Part shown: one piece after another, positions 19,092-28,707 of the stretch
Layout: each line of letters begins with the position of its first letter
Numbering within the stretch: the stretch's first letter is position 1
Source: Telluria aromaticivorans
GTDB taxonomy: Bacteria > Pseudomonadota > Gammaproteobacteria > Burkholderiales > Burkholderiaceae_D
Assembly: GCF_013003915.1 (NCBI RefSeq)
Contig: NZ_JABAIV010000002.1
Location: 248,001 to 312,000 of the forward strand
Length of the DNA: 64,000 bases
Reading direction: 5' to 3'
The notes under the pieces: generated by a model
Told to the model about the DNA's origin: nothing
Seen by the model: the letters and a program-made list of their open reading frames with translations, nothing else
The model's database searches: none
Translations under genes and position numbers: made by a program

Positions 19092-20193
19092 AAAAATCAT
19101 CATGATCAACGACTTGCGCTCGCCGATGCTGACAGTGCCGGCAGAGGCGGACGCGCCCACCGGACGGCTTGTGGACGCCCTCGGCAGGCCGCTGCACGAC
19201 CTGCGCATCTCGGTCACCGACCGCTGCAATTTCCGCTGCGTGTACTGCATGCCGAAGGAAGTGTTCGACAAGGACTACGCCTACCTGCCGCACAGCGAGC
19301 TGCTCTCGTTCGAAGAGATCACGCGGGTCGCCCGCATCTTCATTGCGCACGGCGTCGAGAAGATCCGCCTGACTGGCGGCGAACCGCTGCTGCGCAAGAA
19401 CCTCGAACGCCTGGTCGGCATGCTGCGCGCCCTGCCCACGCCGAGCGGGCGTCCGCTCGACCTCACACTCACCACCAACGGCTCACTACTGGCGCGCAAG
19501 GCACAGGCCCTGAAAGAAGCGGGCCTGGACCGCGTGACGGTATCGCTCGACGCGCTCGACGAGGCCATGTTCCGCCGCATGAACGATGTCGATTTTTCGG
19601 TCGCCGACGTACTGCACGGCCTGGACGCCGCGCACGCGGCCGGGCTCGGGCCGATCAAGGTCAACATGGTCGTCAAGGGCGGCACCAACGACGGCCAGAT
19701 TTTGCCGATGGCGCGCCACTTCAAGGGTTCGCCCTTCATCCTGCGCTTCATCGAGTACATGGACGTGGGCGCCTCGAATGGCTGGAACATGGACGAGGTC
19801 ATTCCTTCCGCAGAGGTGATCCGGCGCATCGGGGCGGAGTTGCCGGTCGCACCGACCTCGGCCAACTACGCGGGCGAAACCGCCGCGCGCTGGCGCTACC
19901 TCGACGGCAGCGGCGAAGTCGGCGTGATCTCCAGCGTCACCCAGGCCTTCTGCCACGACTGCTCACGCCTGCGCCTTTCGACCGAGGGCAAGCTCTACAC
20001 CTGCCTGTTCGCCACCCGCGGCAACGACCTGCGCGCCCTGCTGCGCACCGGCCGCGCGGACGAGGAGCTGTCGGCCGCCGTTGCCCAGCTCTGGCGCGGG
20101 CGCACCGACCGCTATTCGGAAACCCGCACCATCGATACGTCGGGTCTTGCGCCGGGCGCGAAGCGGGTCGAAATGTCTTACATCGGCGGTTAA
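19084..20193 (+). CDS. moaA: GTP 3',8-cyclase (molybdenum cofactor biosynthesis)
   Basis: MoaA is the radical-SAM enzyme that begins molybdopterin synthesis by cyclising GTP. The SAM-cluster motif CNFRCVYC is near residue 45, and the second [4Fe-4S] cluster is formed by [20 protein letters not shown] near residue 290. The C-terminus ends in the Gly-Gly tail (SYIGG) that is essential in characterised MoaA. The start at 19084 gives 369 residues; ATG 19102 is an alternative. It is followed after 5 bp by the mobA-moeA fusion, forming a molybdenum cofactor operon. Confidence 0.95.
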
Positions 20194-20198
20194 AAAAA

Positions 20199-22070
20199 AT
20201 GGACAAGAAACTCATTACAGGACTGGTCCTGGCGGGCGGGCGCGGCTCGCGCATGGGCAATGTGGACAAGGGCCTGCAGCCCTTCCGCGGCAGCACGATG
20301 GCCCAGCATGTGATCGACCGGCTCGTGCCACAGGTCGGCAGCGTCATGGTCAACGCCAACCGCAACCTGGAAGCCTGGCTGGAACTCGCTGCCCCCGTGT
20401 GGGCCGATGAAACGGCCGGTTTCGCGGGTCCGCTGGCCGGGCTGGAAGCCGGACTGCGCCACTGCGTCACTCCATGGCTGCTGGCCGTGCCCTGCGATTC
20501 GCCCTTCCTGCCGCAAGACCTGGCTGTCAGGCTGGCCGCCGCGGTCGAAGACGCGGACGCCGACCTCGCCTTCGCCGTGACCCAGGAGCCCGGCATGCGC
20601 CCGCAGGCGCATCCGGTGTTCTGCCTGGTGAAGGCGAGCCGGCTGCCGGTGTTGTCGCAGTATCTTGCCGAGGGCGGACGGCGCATGGATGGCTGGTACA
20701 AGGGCCTGAAGGCGGTCGAGGTATTGTTCGACGATGCCGATGCCTTCCGCAACATCAACACGCTCGAAGAGCTGCACGTGTTGGACGACACGCTGCCGCC
20801 GACGCTGGCCAAGGTAACCAGCTGCCTGGACGGCTACGACCCGGACGCGCTGCCGGTGCGCGACGCCCAGCGCATCATCCGAGACTTCGTCCAACCCGTG
20901 CGTTCGATCGAAAAGGTCGCGCTGCGCGCTGCGCTGGGCCGTGTGCTCGCTGTAGATGTCATCTCGCCGATCGACGTGCCTGCGCACGACAATTCGGCGA
21001 TGGATGGCTTTGCGCTGCGTGGCGACGACCTGCTTGTCGATACGCCGGTGACGCTGCGGGTGATCGGCACGGCTTTCGCCGGCAATCCGTCCGGCCTCGT
21101 TCCGCAATCGGGCGAATGCGTGCGCATCATGACGGGCGGCGTCATGCCCCTTGGCTGCGACAGCGTGGTGCCGCAGGAATTCGTCAAGCAGGATGGCGAC
21201 AGCATCAGCCTGGGCGCCGGCGTGATCCGCCCTGGCGACAACCGCCGCTTCGCCGGCGAAGACCTGAAAGCCGGCAGCGAAGCACTCAAGGCCGGCCGCA
21301 TCGTGCGCCCGGCCGACCTGGGCCTGCTGGCATCGCTCGGCATGCCCGAAGTCGCGGTGCAGCGGCGCCTGCGTGTCGCTTTCTTCTCGACCGGCGACGA
21401 GCTGCGTTCCGTCGGCGAACCGCTTATTGAGGGCTGCGTCTACGACAGCAACCGCTACACGATCTACGGCATGCTGCAGCGCCTGGGCTGCGACTTCATC
21501 GATATGGGCGTGGTGCGCGACGACCCGCAAGCGCTGGAAGACGCCTTGCGCAGCGCCTGCGAGAACGCGGATGCCATCATCACCTCGGGCGGGGTCTCGG
21601 TCGGCGCGGCCGACTATACCAAGCAGGTCATGGGCAAACTCGGCGACGTGACTTTCTGGAAGATCGGCATGCGCCCCGGGCGCCCGCTGGCCTTTGGCCG
21701 CATCAAGTCGAACGGCCGCAGCGCTTTCCTGTTCGGCCTGCCGGGCAATCCGGTGGCGGTGATGGTGTCCTTCTACTTCTTCGCGCGCGAAGCGCTGCTG
21801 CGCATGATGGGCGCCGACGCCCCGCTGCCCCTGCTGCGCGCACGCTCGAGCGTAGCGATCCGCAAGAAGCCCGGCCGCACCGAATACCAGCGCGGTATCC
21901 TGTCGCAGGGTGCGGACGGCCAGCCAGAAGTGCGCATCACCGGCTCGCAAGGTTCGGGCATCCTGCGCTCGATGTCCGAGGCGAACTGCATGGTGGTGTT
22001 GCACGACGAGCAGGGCAATGTCGTGACGGGCGACATGGTCGATGTCTTAATATTTGAGGGTTTGATGTAG
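20199..22070 (+). CDS. MobA-MoeA fusion protein
   Basis: One uninterrupted 623-residue frame joins two Mo-cofactor enzymes usually encoded separately. Residues 1-195 are MobA (guanylyltransferase), with LVLAGGRGSRMGNVDKGLQP and the metal site PCDSPFLPQD. From about residue 200 it is MoeA (molybdate insertase), with PAHDNSAMDGFAL, RIMTGGVMPLGCDSVV, FFSTGDELR, ITSGGVSVGAADYT and GLPGNPVAVMV. The junction VLDDTLPPTLAKVTSC shows no stop or Met. MoeA makes Mo-molybdopterin, which MobA then converts to the guanine dinucleotide form, so fusion could channel the intermediate. The TAG stop coincides with the edge of a dispersed repeat. Confidence 0.93.
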   Translation: MDKKLITGLVLAGGRGSRMGNVDKGLQPFRGSTMAQHVIDRLVPQVGSVMVNANRNLEAWLELAAPVWADETAGFAGPLAGLEAGLRHCVTPWLLAVPCDSPFLPQDLAVRLAAAVEDADADLAFAVTQEPGMRPQAHPVFCLVKASRLPVLSQYLAEGGRRMDGWYKGLKAVEVLFDDADAFRNINTLEELHVLDDTLPPTLAKVTSCLDGYDPDALPVRDAQRIIRDFVQPVRSIEKVALRAALGRVLAVDVISPIDVPAHDNSAMDGFALRGDDLLVDTPVTLRVIGTAFAGNPSGLVPQSGECVRIMTGGVMPLGCDSVVPQEFVKQDGDSISLGAGVIRPGDNRRFAGEDLKAGSEALKAGRIVRPADLGLLASLGMPEVAVQRRLRVAFFSTGDELRSVGEPLIEGCVYDSNRYTIYGMLQRLGCDFIDMGVVRDDPQALEDALRSACENADAIITSGGVSVGAADYTKQVMGKLGDVTFWKIGMRPGRPLAFGRIKSNGRSAFLFGLPGNPVAVMVSFYFFAREALLRMMGADAPLPLLRARSSVAIRKKPGRTEYQRGILSQGADGQPEVRITGSQGSGILRSMSEANCMVVLHDEQGNVVTGDMVDVLIFEGLM

Positions 22071-22764
22071 GGTGGGTGGCTCTGCCGCCCACGCGGTCAA
22101 CGTTTGATCGGCCACACATCGCCTTTTGGATGCTGCCCTACGATGCGCCGATGTCCTCCTATCGCCGCGCCTTCACCGGCACTTCCTACTTTTTTACGGT
22201 CGTGACTCACGACCGGGGCCCCATCCTGTGCGATGAGCCTGTACGCCAAGCCCTACGCTCTGCGATCAAACGGGTTCGACTGCGCCTCCCGTTTCAGACC
22301 GATGCGATGGTGCTGATGCCGAATCATCTGCACTGCATCTGGACGCTACCAGATGGCGATACCAACTTCTCCACACGATGGTCGCAGATCAAGCACGACG
22401 TTTCCTACATGTGCCGCGACTTGTACCCCGCATCGTTGTCCAGATCGCGACAGCGCCAGCGCGAAGCGCCGATTTGGCAGCGCAGGTTTTGGGAACACCA
22501 GCTTCATGACGAGCACGATATGGAACGCCATATCGATTACATCCACTTCAATCCAGTGAAACATGGGTTGATCCAAGCGGCGTCGGCGTGGACGTATTCG
22601 ACGTTTGCGAGATATGTTCGTGAGGGGATTTATGCGCCGGATTGGGGTGGCAATCCGGAGTGTGAAGACATGAGGTTCGAATAAGCAGCGCGAGGACGCA
22701 TCCGTTCGACAGCGTGGGCGTTCGTAATTCCGGGCATTGCCCGGAATTACCCCGCCCACGCTAC
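22067..22764. mobile_element. Repeat-bounded RAYT element
   Basis: The 698-bp unit starts GTAGGGTGGGTGGCTCTGCC and ends with a palindrome (AATTCCGGGCATTGCCCGGAATT) and CCCCGCCCACGCTAC. Both ends match the dispersed repeats found elsewhere in the window, and between them lies only the RAYT gene. It looks like the gene-bearing version of a family whose other copies are short and gene-free. Confidence 0.75.
22151..22684 (+). CDS. REP-associated tyrosine transposase (RAYT)
   Basis: A 177-residue Y1-type single-strand DNA nuclease/transposase of the IS200-like superfamily. The N-terminus MSSYRRAFTGTSYFFTVVTH is characteristic of RAYTs. The HUH motif is HLH in MLMPNHLHCIW, and the presumed catalytic Tyr is in HIDYIHFNPVKHGL. 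The start at 22151 aligns with family N-termini; upstream codons lie in the repeat. Characterised RAYTs bind and cut REP palindromes and are domesticated rather than self-mobile. It is preceded by mobA-moeA and faces convergent rmuC. The frame looks intact. Confidence 0.9.
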   Translation: MSSYRRAFTGTSYFFTVVTHDRGPILCDEPVRQALRSAIKRVRLRLPFQTDAMVLMPNHLHCIWTLPDGDTNFSTRWSQIKHDVSYMCRDLYPASLSRSRQRQREAPIWQRRFWEHQLHDEHDMERHIDYIHFNPVKHGLIQAASAWTYSTFARYVREGIYAPDWGGNPECEDMRFE

Positions 22765-22766
22765 CG

Positions 22767-24086
22767 TCACTCATCAATATCCGATCTTTCCGAGCCGAGC
22801 AGTAGTTGCGCCGCTTCGGCCGGCAAGGCTTCCACCGACTTCAATTTTTTCGCCATGGCGCGGCTGCGCACTTCGGCGCCTTCGATGTTCCTGGCGGCCT
22901 TTTCCAGGGTTGCCTTGGTGGTCGCCAGCACATCACCGAACTTGGTGAACTCGGTCTTCACCGCGCCAAGCACCTGCCACACTTCGGACGAGCGCTTTTC
23001 CAGCGCCAGCGTGCGGAAGCCCATCTGCAGGCTGTTGAGCAGTGCGGACAGGGTCGACGGGCCGGCAATCGACACGCGCAGGGTGCGTTGCAGGTCGTCG
23101 GCCAGGCCGGGACGGCGCATCACTTCCGCATACAGGCCTTCGGTCGGCAGGAACAGGATCGCGAAGTCGGTGGTCTGGGGCGGCGACACGTATTTCTCGC
23201 AGATGGTCTTGGCTTCCAGGCGCACCGCGCGTTCCAGCTCGGCGCCGAAGCGTGCCACGCCGTCGGCGTCGGCCCGGTCGGCGGCTTCCAGCAGGCGTTC
23301 GTACTGCTCTTTCGGGAACTTGGCGTCGATCGGCAGCCACAGGGGCGCGCCGCCATCAAGCACACCCGGCAGCTTGATCGCGAATTCCACCCGCGCGCCG
23401 GTGCCGGCGACGGTCTCCACGTTCTTGGCATACTGGTCATTGGTGAGCACCTGCTCGAGCAGCATCTCGAGCTGCACTTCGCCCCAGGTGCCGCGGGTCT
23501 TGACGTTGGTGAGCACCCGCTTCAGGTCGCCCACGCCGATCGCCAGCTGCTGCATCTCGCCCAGGCCCTGGTGCACCTTGTCGAGCCGGTCGCTGACCTG
23601 TTTGAAGGATTCGGTCAGGCGCGTTTCCAGCGTGGCGTGCAGCTTTTCATCGACGGTCTGGCGCATCTCTTCCAGGCGCTTCGCATTGTCGTTCTGCAGG
23701 TCGCGGATCTTGGTTTCCAGCGTGCCGCGCACTTCCAGCATGCGTTGGGCGTTCGATTCGGTCAGGTTCGACAGGGTCTGCTGCAGCGTGTCGGCGAAGC
23801 GCTTGAGCGCGCGCGCCTGCTCTTCGCGGCCGCTGCTCGATTGCAGCTGCATCTGCTGGCGCATGCTGTCGAACTGCTGCACGCCGGCGGCATGGTACTG
23901 GCCCATGTGCCCTGCCATCTCCTGGCGCGTGGCCTGGGCGGTGGATTGCAGCTCCAGGCGCAGCTCGCGCTCCAGGCGTTCGATGTGGCGGCCGTCGCCT
24001 GCATTGCGGGCGCGGTGAAGTAACAGCAGCTGCAGGACGATGATGATGAGTGCAGCCAGCACGATCAGGAGTTCAATGAATCCCAT
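22767..24086 (-). CDS. rmuC: DNA recombination protein RmuC
   Basis: RmuC restrains recombination at inverted repeats and carries a predicted PD-(D/E)XK-type nuclease fold. The 439-residue product has an N-terminal membrane anchor (LIVLAALIIIVLQLLLLH), a long coiled coil of about residues 35-180, and the conserved domain with RGTWGEVQLEMLLEQVL, PIDAKFPKEQYERLLEA and FLPTEGLYAEV. It begins 1 bp downstream of the globin gene's end boundary on the same strand. It lies against a RAYT repeat element, an interesting neighbour for a protein linked to inverted-repeat stability, although this may be chance. Confidence 0.94.
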   Translation of the reverse strand: MGFIELLIVLAALIIIVLQLLLLHRARNAGDGRHIERLERELRLELQSTAQATRQEMAGHMGQYHAAGVQQFDSMRQQMQLQSSSGREEQARALKRFADTLQQTLSNLTESNAQRMLEVRGTLETKIRDLQNDNAKRLEEMRQTVDEKLHATLETRLTESFKQVSDRLDKVHQGLGEMQQLAIGVGDLKRVLTNVKTRGTWGEVQLEMLLEQVLTNDQYAKNVETVAGTGARVEFAIKLPGVLDGGAPLWLPIDAKFPKEQYERLLEAADRADADGVARFGAELERAVRLEAKTICEKYVSPPQTTDFAILFLPTEGLYAEVMRRPGLADDLQRTLRVSIAGPSTLSALLNSLQMGFRTLALEKRSSEVWQVLGAVKTEFTKFGDVLATTKATLEKAARNIEGAEVRSRAMAKKLKSVEALPAEAAQLLLGSERSDIDE

Positions 24087-24087
24087 G

Positions 24088-24492
24088 TCAGTCCGCCTTG
24101 TTCCGCATCCAGTCGGCAGTCTGGTAGAACGACTGCATCAGCCGCATCCGCAGTGCTTCGTCGTATCCGAGGTCTTCCATCGCCCAGGCCATCGCGCGCA
24201 GCCACTGGTCGCGCTCCTGGGTGCCGATCGCGAACGGCAGGTGGCGCGCGCGCAGGCGCGGGTGGCCGTGGCGCTCGACGAACAAATCGGGGCCGCCGGT
24301 CCAGCCGGACAGGAACATGAACAGCTTCTCGCGCGAGCTGTCGTTGGGGGTCGGGTGCATGGCGTGGATGACGGCGAATTCCGGCTCCAGCTCCATCAGG
24401 TCGTAGAAGCGGTCGACCAGTTCGCGCAGGCGGCTGGCGCCGCCCATCACGTCGTACAGCGTTTGGGATTCAGGGATAGACGATTGGGACAT
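24088..24492 (-). CDS. Group II truncated haemoglobin
   Basis: A 134-residue 2-on-2 globin that binds haem and oxygen or NO in the cytoplasm. The start at 24492 (MSQSSIPESQTLYDVMGGAS) gives the usual N-terminus. Visible motifs are LRELVDRFYDLM (helix B with the distal Tyr), FLSGWTGGPDLFVERHGHPR and LRARHLPFAIG with the proximal His, and AMAWAMEDLG. These match the trHbO/YjbI subgroup. It directly precedes rmuC, so the two are probably co-transcribed. Physiological ligand and reductase partner are unknown. Confidence 0.9.
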   Translation of the reverse strand: MSQSSIPESQTLYDVMGGASRLRELVDRFYDLMELEPEFAVIHAMHPTPNDSSREKLFMFLSGWTGGPDLFVERHGHPRLRARHLPFAIGTQERDQWLRAMAWAMEDLGYDEALRMRLMQSFYQTADWMRNKAD

Positions 24493-24558
24493 GGGCAGCA
24501 TGATAGCGCAGCCGGGACGGCCCGTGGCCCTCCCGGCACACCCCTGTTGCAAACCTGC

Positions 24559-27102
24559 TTAAGCCTCGCGCAGGGTCTGCAGCGGCGGCTGGCGCAGCAC
24601 GCTGCGCAGGCCCAGCCAGCCGCCCAGCAGCGCACACACCACGCCCACCGCCACACCGGCCAGCCACACGCCCGGCTCGAAACGCCACGGGAACTTGAAG
24701 ACGTATTCCGCAAGCGCCCAGCCCATCGCTGCCGCACCGCTGGCGGCCAGTACGCCGGACAGGCTGCCCACCAAAATGAATTCGATGCGCTGGGCCGTCG
24801 CCAGCTGCCCCTTGGTGGCGCCGAGCGCGCGCAGCAGTCCCGCTTCGCGCGTGCGCTCTGACTGCGATCCCATCAGCGCCGCATACAGCACCAGCACGCC
24901 CGAGGCGAGCGTGAACACGAACAGGAATTCCACCGCCACCACGACCTGGTCGAGCACGTCCTGCAGCTGGCGGATGATGCCGGAGACGTCGATCACGGTC
25001 AGGTTCGGGTAGGCGCGCGTCAGGCTGTTGGTCAGCCCGCCCGCGCTGCCGGGAAGGTGGAAAGCCGTCATGTAGCTGCGCGGGGCATTGACCATCGCTT
25101 GCGGATTGATGATGACGAAGAAGTTGGCCCGCATCGAGCCCCATTCGAGCTTGCGCAGGCTGGTCACCTTCGATTCCACCACCAGGCCGCCCATGTCGAA
25201 ACGCATCACGTCGCCCAGCTTCAGGCCCAGGGTCTGCGCCAGCTTCTGCTCGACCGAGGCTTCGCCCATCGCCGCGGCCGCGCCGGGGACGTCGGCGAAC
25301 CACTTGCCGGCCACCACCTCGTTCGACTCCGGCAGCTCGCTTGTGGTCGACAGGTTGAATTCGCGTTCCGCCATGCGGCGCGCTTCGCCGTTCTGGAAGC
25401 TGTCGCGGGTGAGCTGCTTGCCGTTGATGGCGGTCAGGCGGCCGCGGATCATCGGGAACAGCGTCACATCCTTGACGGCGGCGCCCGCCAACTGGCGTTC
25501 GACGCCCGGCGCCTGTTCCGGCTGGATATTGATGATGAAGCGGTTCGGCGCATCCGGCGGCGTGGCCGTGCGCCAGGCCGACATCAAATCGCCGCGCACC
25601 ACGGTGAGCAGGAGCAGCGCCATCAGGCCGAGCGACAGCGACACCACCTGCACCACGGTGGCGCCGGGACGCCGCTGCAGCGAGGTGATGGCGAAGCGCC
25701 AGCCCTGGTGCTTGAAGGCGCCGCGCAGGTGGCGCAGCAGGCGCAGGCCCAGCCAGGCCACCAGCGCGAACACGCCCAGGCCGCCGAGGAAGCCGCTAGC
25801 TGTCATCAGGGCCAGCTTGGTATCCCCGGCCTGCCACAGCAGCAGCGCCAGGAACACGCCGATGCCCAGGCCATAAGTGGCCAGCGCCAGCGGCTGCGGG
25901 GCCGCCGCTTCGCGCCGGATAACGCGGTTGTGCGGCACGTTGCGCAGCTGGAGCACCGGCGGCAGCGCGAAGCCGACCAGCAGCAGCAAACCGGTAGCGA
26001 TGCCCTGCAGCGCCGGCAGCATCGACACCGGCGGCAGGTCAGGCGGCAGCAGGCTGCCGATCAGCTCCAGCAGGATGAAGTGGGCGCCGAAGCCCACCAG
26101 CACGCCCAGCACGCTGCCCGCCAGGCCGACCAGCGCAAATTCGATCAGGTAGAGCGCGCCCACTTCGTTCTGGGTCATGCCAAGGCAGCGCAGCATGGCG
26201 CAAGCATCCAGGTGGCGCTGCATGAAGCGGCGCGCCGCCATGGCTACCGCTACGGCCGCCAGCATGGCCGACAGCAGCCCGACCAGCGACAGGAAGCTGT
26301 CGGCGCGGTCGAGCGTAGCGCGCATCTCGGGGCGGCCGTTTTCCAGGGTTTCGATACGCACGCCGCGCACGTTGCGCGCCGCCAGGTCGGCACGCAGCCA
26401 TTTTTCGAAGGCGGCGACGGTCGCCATGTCGTTCTTCGAGGTCGACGCCACTTGCAAGCGGTAGGTCACGCGCGAGAATTCGTCCACCAGTCTGGTGGCC
26501 GGCAGGTCTTGCAGCGACAGCATCACGCGCGGCGCAAAATTGGCGAACGAGGCGCCCTTGTCGGGTTCGGTGGCGATCAGCTGCGCGATGCGGAACGTCT
26601 TGTCCCCCAGCTGGATGTTGCTGCCTACACCGACGCGCAACGCCGGCAGCAGGTTGGCGTCGACCCAGACCGTGCCCGGCTCGGGCGTGGCGCGGGTCTT
26701 CCGGCCGATGGCGCCACTCGCCTCGTCGGGATTGGTGGTGATGCCGAGCTGTCCACGCAGCGGGTAGCCCGGCTCGACGGCCTTCACCGCGGCCAGCTGG
26801 GCGGCGGAGGCGTCGCCCTCGCCCGCCTGCGCCATGCTCTGGAAGGCCACGGTTTCCGCCACCAGCAGGCCGCGCCGGCGCGCTTCCTCGCGCCAGGTTT
26901 TCTGGATCGGGTCGTCGGCATTGACCAGCAGGTCGGCGCCGAGCAACTGGTGGGCGTCGCGGTTCAGGCCTGCGCGCATGCGGTCGATGAAGAAGCCGAC
27001 CGAGGACAATGCTGCCACGGCCACGATCAGGGCCACCAGCAGGAAGCGCAGTTCGCCGGCGCGCCAGTCGCGCGCGGTCATGCGGAGGGACTGTCTGAAC
27101 AT
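24559..27102 (-). CDS. FtsX-like ABC transporter permease (YbbP-type)
   Basis: An 847-residue inner-membrane protein with two FtsX/MacB-type permease domains and large periplasmic loops. The N-terminus MFRQSLRMTARDWRAGELRF leads into the first transmembrane helix. Clusters of helices occur at about residues 250-360, 400-500 and 720-840, and the C-terminus has AGLLRALGATKGQLATAQRI, the family coupling segment. YbbP relatives pair with the ATPase YbbA and the esterase TesA in E. coli, but neither is in this window, so this copy is an orphan here. It is 9 bp downstream of the adenine deaminase gene. Lipid or lipoprotein release is possible, but the substrate is unknown. Confidence 0.85.
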   Translation of the reverse strand: MFRQSLRMTARDWRAGELRFLLVALIVAVAALSSVGFFIDRMRAGLNRDAHQLLGADLLVNADDPIQKTWREEARRRGLLVAETVAFQSMAQAGEGDASAAQLAAVKAVEPGYPLRGQLGITTNPDEASGAIGRKTRATPEPGTVWVDANLLPALRVGVGSNIQLGDKTFRIAQLIATEPDKGASFANFAPRVMLSLQDLPATRLVDEFSRVTYRLQVASTSKNDMATVAAFEKWLRADLAARNVRGVRIETLENGRPEMRATLDRADSFLSLVGLLSAMLAAVAVAMAARRFMQRHLDACAMLRCLGMTQNEVGALYLIEFALVGLAGSVLGVLVGFGAHFILLELIGSLLPPDLPPVSMLPALQGIATGLLLLVGFALPPVLQLRNVPHNRVIRREAAAPQPLALATYGLGIGVFLALLLWQAGDTKLALMTASGFLGGLGVFALVAWLGLRLLRHLRGAFKHQGWRFAITSLQRRPGATVVQVVSLSLGLMALLLLTVVRGDLMSAWRTATPPDAPNRFIINIQPEQAPGVERQLAGAAVKDVTLFPMIRGRLTAINGKQLTRDSFQNGEARRMAEREFNLSTTSELPESNEVVAGKWFADVPGAAAAMGEASVEQKLAQTLGLKLGDVMRFDMGGLVVESKVTSLRKLEWGSMRANFFVIINPQAMVNAPRSYMTAFHLPGSAGGLTNSLTRAYPNLTVIDVSGIIRQLQDVLDQVVVAVEFLFVFTLASGVLVLYAALMGSQSERTREAGLLRALGATKGQLATAQRIEFILVGSLSGVLAASGAAAMGWALAEYVFKFPWRFEPGVWLAGVAVGVVCALLGGWLGLRSVLRQPPLQTLREA

Positions 27103-27111
27103 GTGCTGCCC

Positions 27112-28707
<1,596 letters not shown>

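Noticed and set aside
20192-20199. Run of eight A at the moaA stop and mobA start, considered as a slippage site that would join MoaA to MobA
   Set aside because: The moaA stop TAA begins with T before the A-run, so slippage within the run would not remove the stop.
20190-22004. A 604-codon minus-strand frame opposite mobA-moeA
   Set aside because: A shadow of the fusion gene; the plus strand has complete family motifs.
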